DNA of 64,000 nucleotides from Brasilonema sennae CENA114 (GTDB taxonomy: Bacteria; Cyanobacteriota; Cyanobacteriia; Cyanobacteriales; Nostocaceae). Position 1 is the stretch's first letter. Each line of letters opens with the position of its first letter. A program made the position numbers and the translations under genes. The notes under the pieces were generated by a model that worked only from the letters and a program-made list of their open reading frames with translations, did not search any database and was not told the DNA's origin. The stretch lies in the NCBI RefSeq assembly GCF_006968745.1, contig NZ_CP030118.1, positions 5,678,340 to 5,742,339 of the forward strand, read 5' to 3'. Positions 61,568 to 64,000 of the stretch are shown one piece after another.

Positions 61568-62349
61568 AAGAAACTTTAGAAAAAACAGAGTTGCAGCTCT
61601 TGCAGGAATTTGCACTGCCAGAAATTTCTCCAGCAACGGATGAAGAAATTATTGCTTATCTACGCCGTTCTTATCAAGTGGCTGAAATTGCAGCTAAAAC
61701 TGAACGTGACGCACTCATTTTAGGTATCTGTGAGCAGTTTGGTGTTACTGTTTCTGATGAGGAATTGCAAGCAGCAGGAGATGAATTTCGTCTAGAACAC
61801 ACCTTATTAGGAGCTTCTGAAACTCTGAACTGGCTTTCTTTTCAGCGTATTACTGTAGAAGATTGGTCTAGTGGGATTAAAGTATCGCTACTGACTAAGA
61901 AATTAAAAGAATTTCTTTTCGGAGCAGGCGTCGATAATTATTATATAAACAATCGTAACAACTTTAAACGTGTGGCTCTGTCTCAAATTCTTGTGCGTGA
62001 ACTAACAGAGGCACTGAAAATAGCTCACGCAATCAGACAGGAAAATGCTTCGTTCTGTGCTTTGGCACTCTTACATTCAAAGGGTAAACAGTCCAAAGAA
62101 AATGGTGGCTTTGCTGGTATTCGCTTTCTTTCAGAACTGATGCCAGATATTGCACAGACTGTTTCTAAAGCAAAGGAAGCCGAAGTAATTGGACCAATTG
62201 AAACGACACTTGGTTATCACATCATTAAAATTGAAAAGTGGTTTCCTAGTGAACTCACTGAATCAGTTAGAGAAGAAATTTTTGAATCACTTTTTCAGGG
62301 TTGGTTACAAGAAAGACTGAACTTAGAGCTTCGCGACAAAAAGCTATAA
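61564..62349 (+). CDS. PpiC/SurA-type peptidyl-prolyl isomerase of the RiPP operon
   Basis: 261 residues. The N-terminal ~130 residues are a SurA-like helical chaperone region (EEIIAYLRRSYQVAEIAAKT, ELQAAGDEFRLEHTLLGASE). Residues ~140-235 form a parvulin domain (VALSQILVRELTEALKIAHA, GGFAGIRFLSELMPDIAQTV, TLGYHIIKIEKW). No signal peptide, so it is probably cytosolic. Genes of this type accompany HlyD and C39 transporter genes in cyanobacterial bacteriocin clusters, presumably keeping precursors export-competent. It overlaps the AKR gene by 4 bp. Confidence 0.82.
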   Translation: MKETLEKTELQLLQEFALPEISPATDEEIIAYLRRSYQVAEIAAKTERDALILGICEQFGVTVSDEELQAAGDEFRLEHTLLGASETLNWLSFQRITVEDWSSGIKVSLLTKKLKEFLFGAGVDNYYINNRNNFKRVALSQILVRELTEALKIAHAIRQENASFCALALLHSKGKQSKENGGFAGIRFLSELMPDIAQTVSKAKEAEVIGPIETTLGYHIIKIEKWFPSELTESVREEIFESLFQGWLQERLNLELRDKKL

Positions 62350-62363
62350 AAGAGGGTAAAGCA

Positions 62364-62570
62364 ATGAAGCGTTTTGAATACCGAATTGAACAGGTTATAT
62401 TCGACAAAAGAGAGTCACGGGATCAACAACTCGTCGATTTGTTGAATTATTTTGGTCAGGAAGGATGGCGTGTAAGCAGTCTTGTAGTTGAGCCACGCAT
62501 TGCAATGAATGAAAACAAAATCAAGGTATTGCTGGAAAGAGAAGTTAATGACGAAGCAGAAGTTACCTAA
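62364..62570 (+). CDS. Small DUF4177-like protein
   Basis: 68 residues: MKRFEYRIEQVIFDKRESRD, then LVDLLNYFGQEGWRVSSLVV, the pattern of DUF4177 (FEYK ... LNxxGxEGWELVS). Function unknown. The ATG at 62364 has AGAGGG nine bases before it and lies 14 bp after the foldase stop, so it is the last gene of the plus-strand operon. A longer frame from 62301 would overlap the foldase and has no ribosome site. Confidence 0.65.
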   Translation: MKRFEYRIEQVIFDKRESRDQQLVDLLNYFGQEGWRVSSLVVEPRIAMNENKIKVLLEREVNDEAEVT

Positions 62571-62735
62571 TTTGGAAGTTATTTTGTCATATTAGTTAAT
62601 CATCTCTTGCATAATCTGAACTTATCCAATTAGCATGATCAGTTTAGTGTTGTCAACAAAAATGCAGGTGTATTTTAAGTTAAAAATCAGGCAGAGAACC
62701 AATGAGAAAAATACTTGATTCTCTGCTTAAAACTT

Positions 62736-63461
62736 TTAAATCGCTTTATCTTTTTGTACTTCTTGTCTTAGCCATTCAGAAAATAAATCGGACAAGATAT
62801 TAGTGCGTAGCTTGTCATCTAACGTCGGTTGAATAAGTTCCTCTACAAAAATCAGATGTACTCCCTTAGAAGTCAAAATTGGCTTGAGAAGCTGGGGAGA
62901 TTTAACAGCAAAAACAGCAGTAGAAACTTCCGGCTTTAAATCCTTGCGGCGCACTACTCCCCGATATCCCCCTTTCCGGCGTAATTCTGTATTTTGGATG
63001 TATTTGTGAGCAACATCAGAAAAACTCATCTCACCTTCCTGAATAGCATAGAAGAGTTCTATTGCTAAGTCTTCATCATCTAGGATAACTTCATACATCG
63101 CTACACCAAAATAATCAAGATAATGTTCAAAAAAGTAAGGTTCAACTTTATTTTCAAACAAATGTATTGCTAACTTCCCAGAAATGAGATTGGTATAAGC
63201 TATATGTTCTAAATCATCCAAAGAAAGACTATATTTATCTAACCATTTCCAGGTCTCTTCAGCACTCTGAAGTTGATAAACTAATCGGAATTGATCTGCT
63301 GCTTTTTGAAGTTCCTCAGTCTCTACTTTTATACCCACTTCTACTACAGTTCTTTCAATAAATTTGCGTGTCATAATTGCTTCGGTTATCTCGGGAATTT
63401 TACAAGTTAGCTTGACTTGCTCAAGAATCTCTTCGTTAGTAACGGTGATAGTTGGTGACAT
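62736..63461 (-). CDS. Second PpiC/SurA-type peptidyl-prolyl isomerase
   Basis: 241 residues, a paralogue of the foldase at 61564 (EELQKAADQFRLVYQLQSAE against EELQAAGDEFRLEHTLLGAS). The parvulin part is recognisable (ELRRKGGYRGVVRRKDLKPE, SKGVHLIFVEELIQP) but more divergent. I chose ATG 63461 (MSPTITVTNEEI) with AGAAGAG before it; a TTG at 63488 adds nine residues. It is transcribed toward the RiPP operon, downstream of the HlyD gene on the same strand, so it belongs with the export module. Confidence 0.82.
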   Translation of the reverse strand: MSPTITVTNEEILEQVKLTCKIPEITEAIMTRKFIERTVVEVGIKVETEELQKAADQFRLVYQLQSAEETWKWLDKYSLSLDDLEHIAYTNLISGKLAIHLFENKVEPYFFEHYLDYFGVAMYEVILDDEDLAIELFYAIQEGEMSFSDVAHKYIQNTELRRKGGYRGVVRRKDLKPEVSTAVFAVKSPQLLKPILTSKGVHLIFVEELIQPTLDDKLRTNILSDLFSEWLRQEVQKDKAI

Positions 63462-63620
63462 GATATCTCTTCTAAATAGGGTAAACAAAATGAAACGTGA
63501 AAGATTGATTGATAACTCTATTTTTGTAAAAAAGAGTTAAAGATTTTTTTTTCAGGGAAGTTTTCACGGATTTTCCAGGGATGAGAGTGGTTAAGTTAAG
63601 CAATATATACCGCAAACACC

Positions 63621-64000
63621 TTATAATTTGACTCCACCCTGTTGCAACTTCTTAAACGGATCAAGTAGAAAATCAATAATCCGGCGCTGGCGCACAATGA
63701 CTTCAGCCGTCGCTGTATCCCCAGGATGCAAAGCGATACATTTATTAGGCGTGGGAATACAATGCTGTTTTAGGGTAATTTCTAAGTCATAAGCTGCCAC
63801 TTTACCATTAGGCGTGTCCACTTCTACAGTCGTCGGAGAAATTTTCACTAATTCACCTTCTACTACGCCGTAATCCTGAAAAGGATAAGCATCAAACTTC
63901 AACTTAACAGGTAATCCTTGACGCAAAGAACCACTTTCAGTTGTCGGCATTTGCGCCCTAATTATTAAAGGCGAACTTAGGGGTGCAATCTCCGCAATCA
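63621..64000 (-). CDS. HlyD-family membrane-fusion (periplasmic adaptor) protein, C-terminal part
   Basis: About 126 residues of the C-terminus; the frame is open to the right edge, so the start lies outside the window. The visible part reads IAEIAPLSSPLIIRAQMPTT, then LRQGLPVKLKFDAYPFQDYG, then HPGDTATAEVIVRQRRIIDF and ends DPFKKLQQGGVKL, the beta-barrel and C-terminal tail of type I secretion adaptors. Such adaptors pair with C39 peptidase ABC exporters, which cut double-glycine leaders. That exporter would be expected just beyond the window. An internal ATG at 63950 is not the true start. Confidence 0.88.
   Translation of the reverse strand, partial: IAEIAPLSSPLIIRAQMPTTESGSLRQGLPVKLKFDAYPFQDYGVVEGELVKISPTTVEVDTPNGKVAAYDLEITLKQHCIPTPNKCIALHPGDTATAEVIVRQRRIIDFLLDPFKKLQQGGVKL

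Overview
The window comes from a filamentous cyanobacterium, most likely of the Nostocales. The evidence is the gene content (ntcA, crtP-crtB carotenoid genes, a plant/cyanobacterial-type fabI, a GlgA glycogen synthase, DUF3084 and Uma2 proteins), the abundance of HIP1 octamers (GCGATCGC), short tandem heptamer repeats and many small palindromic repeats. Most of it is ordinary chromosome. Two segments look foreign or accessory, and the right end carries a peptide natural-product (RiPP) locus.

Layout. 0-5 kb: ABC exporter (cut by the left edge), a DUF3146-like protein, a YqgF-like nuclease and a DUF3084 coiled-coil membrane protein. 5.5-9.9 kb: ntcA with a canonical NtcA box, fabI, hisB and a secreted trypsin-fasciclin protein. 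9.9-10.2 kb: two adjacent MITE-like elements. 10.3-16.4 kb: an ABC ATPase without a permease, a polysaccharide-export SLBB protein, a DUF1400-type hydrolase and a small heat-shock protein. 16.6-18.4 kb: a MITE, a solitary TnpB and a small divergent ORF. 18.4-21.1 kb: a GC-rich island (TetR regulator, FAD monooxygenase, SnoaL-like protein) that looks horizontally acquired. 21.3-24.0 kb: prmA and serA. 24.3-32.3 kb: a rearranged zone with a WD40 relic, a phytochelatin-synthase-like protein, a broken IS4-type transposase, an intact IS66-like element and two tandem Ser/Thr kinase-WD40 genes. 32.3-42.9 kb: NAGPA-domain protein, a Trypco1-like protein, a SWIM/SNF2 pair, pnp, a hydrolase and a membrane protein. 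43.7-50.4 kb: crtP-crtB, tRNA-Ser(GCU), a Nat-type amino-acid-binding lipoprotein, hemD, a GNAT acetyltransferase and ohr. 50.4-54.9 kb: an amine oxidase flanked by a broken and an intact copy of one 2-hydroxyacid dehydrogenase, then a Uma2 protein. 55.1-56.6 kb: glgA.

57.2-64.0 kb is the most interesting part. Two short double-glycine precursor peptides are followed by a small membrane protein, an aminoglycoside-phosphotransferase-like kinase, a HopA1-family protein, a divergent aldo/keto-reductase-fold protein, a PpiC-type foldase and a small DUF4177-like protein. Several of these genes overlap by ATGA. A second PpiC protein and an HlyD adaptor lie on the opposite strand at the right edge. 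The kinase plus HopA1 pair is the dehydration machinery of class V lanthipeptides and thioamitides. Here the predicted cores contain no cysteine, so the expected product is a dehydrated, possibly reduced, peptide rather than a thioether-ringed lanthipeptide.

A second result concerns genome structure. Four 35-bp segments begin GCGAT and end ATCGC, as if a 27-bp element had entered a HIP1 site with duplication of AT. Three of them lie inside genes (IS66-like transposase, hemD, the RiPP kinase) and each adds exactly nine codons in frame.
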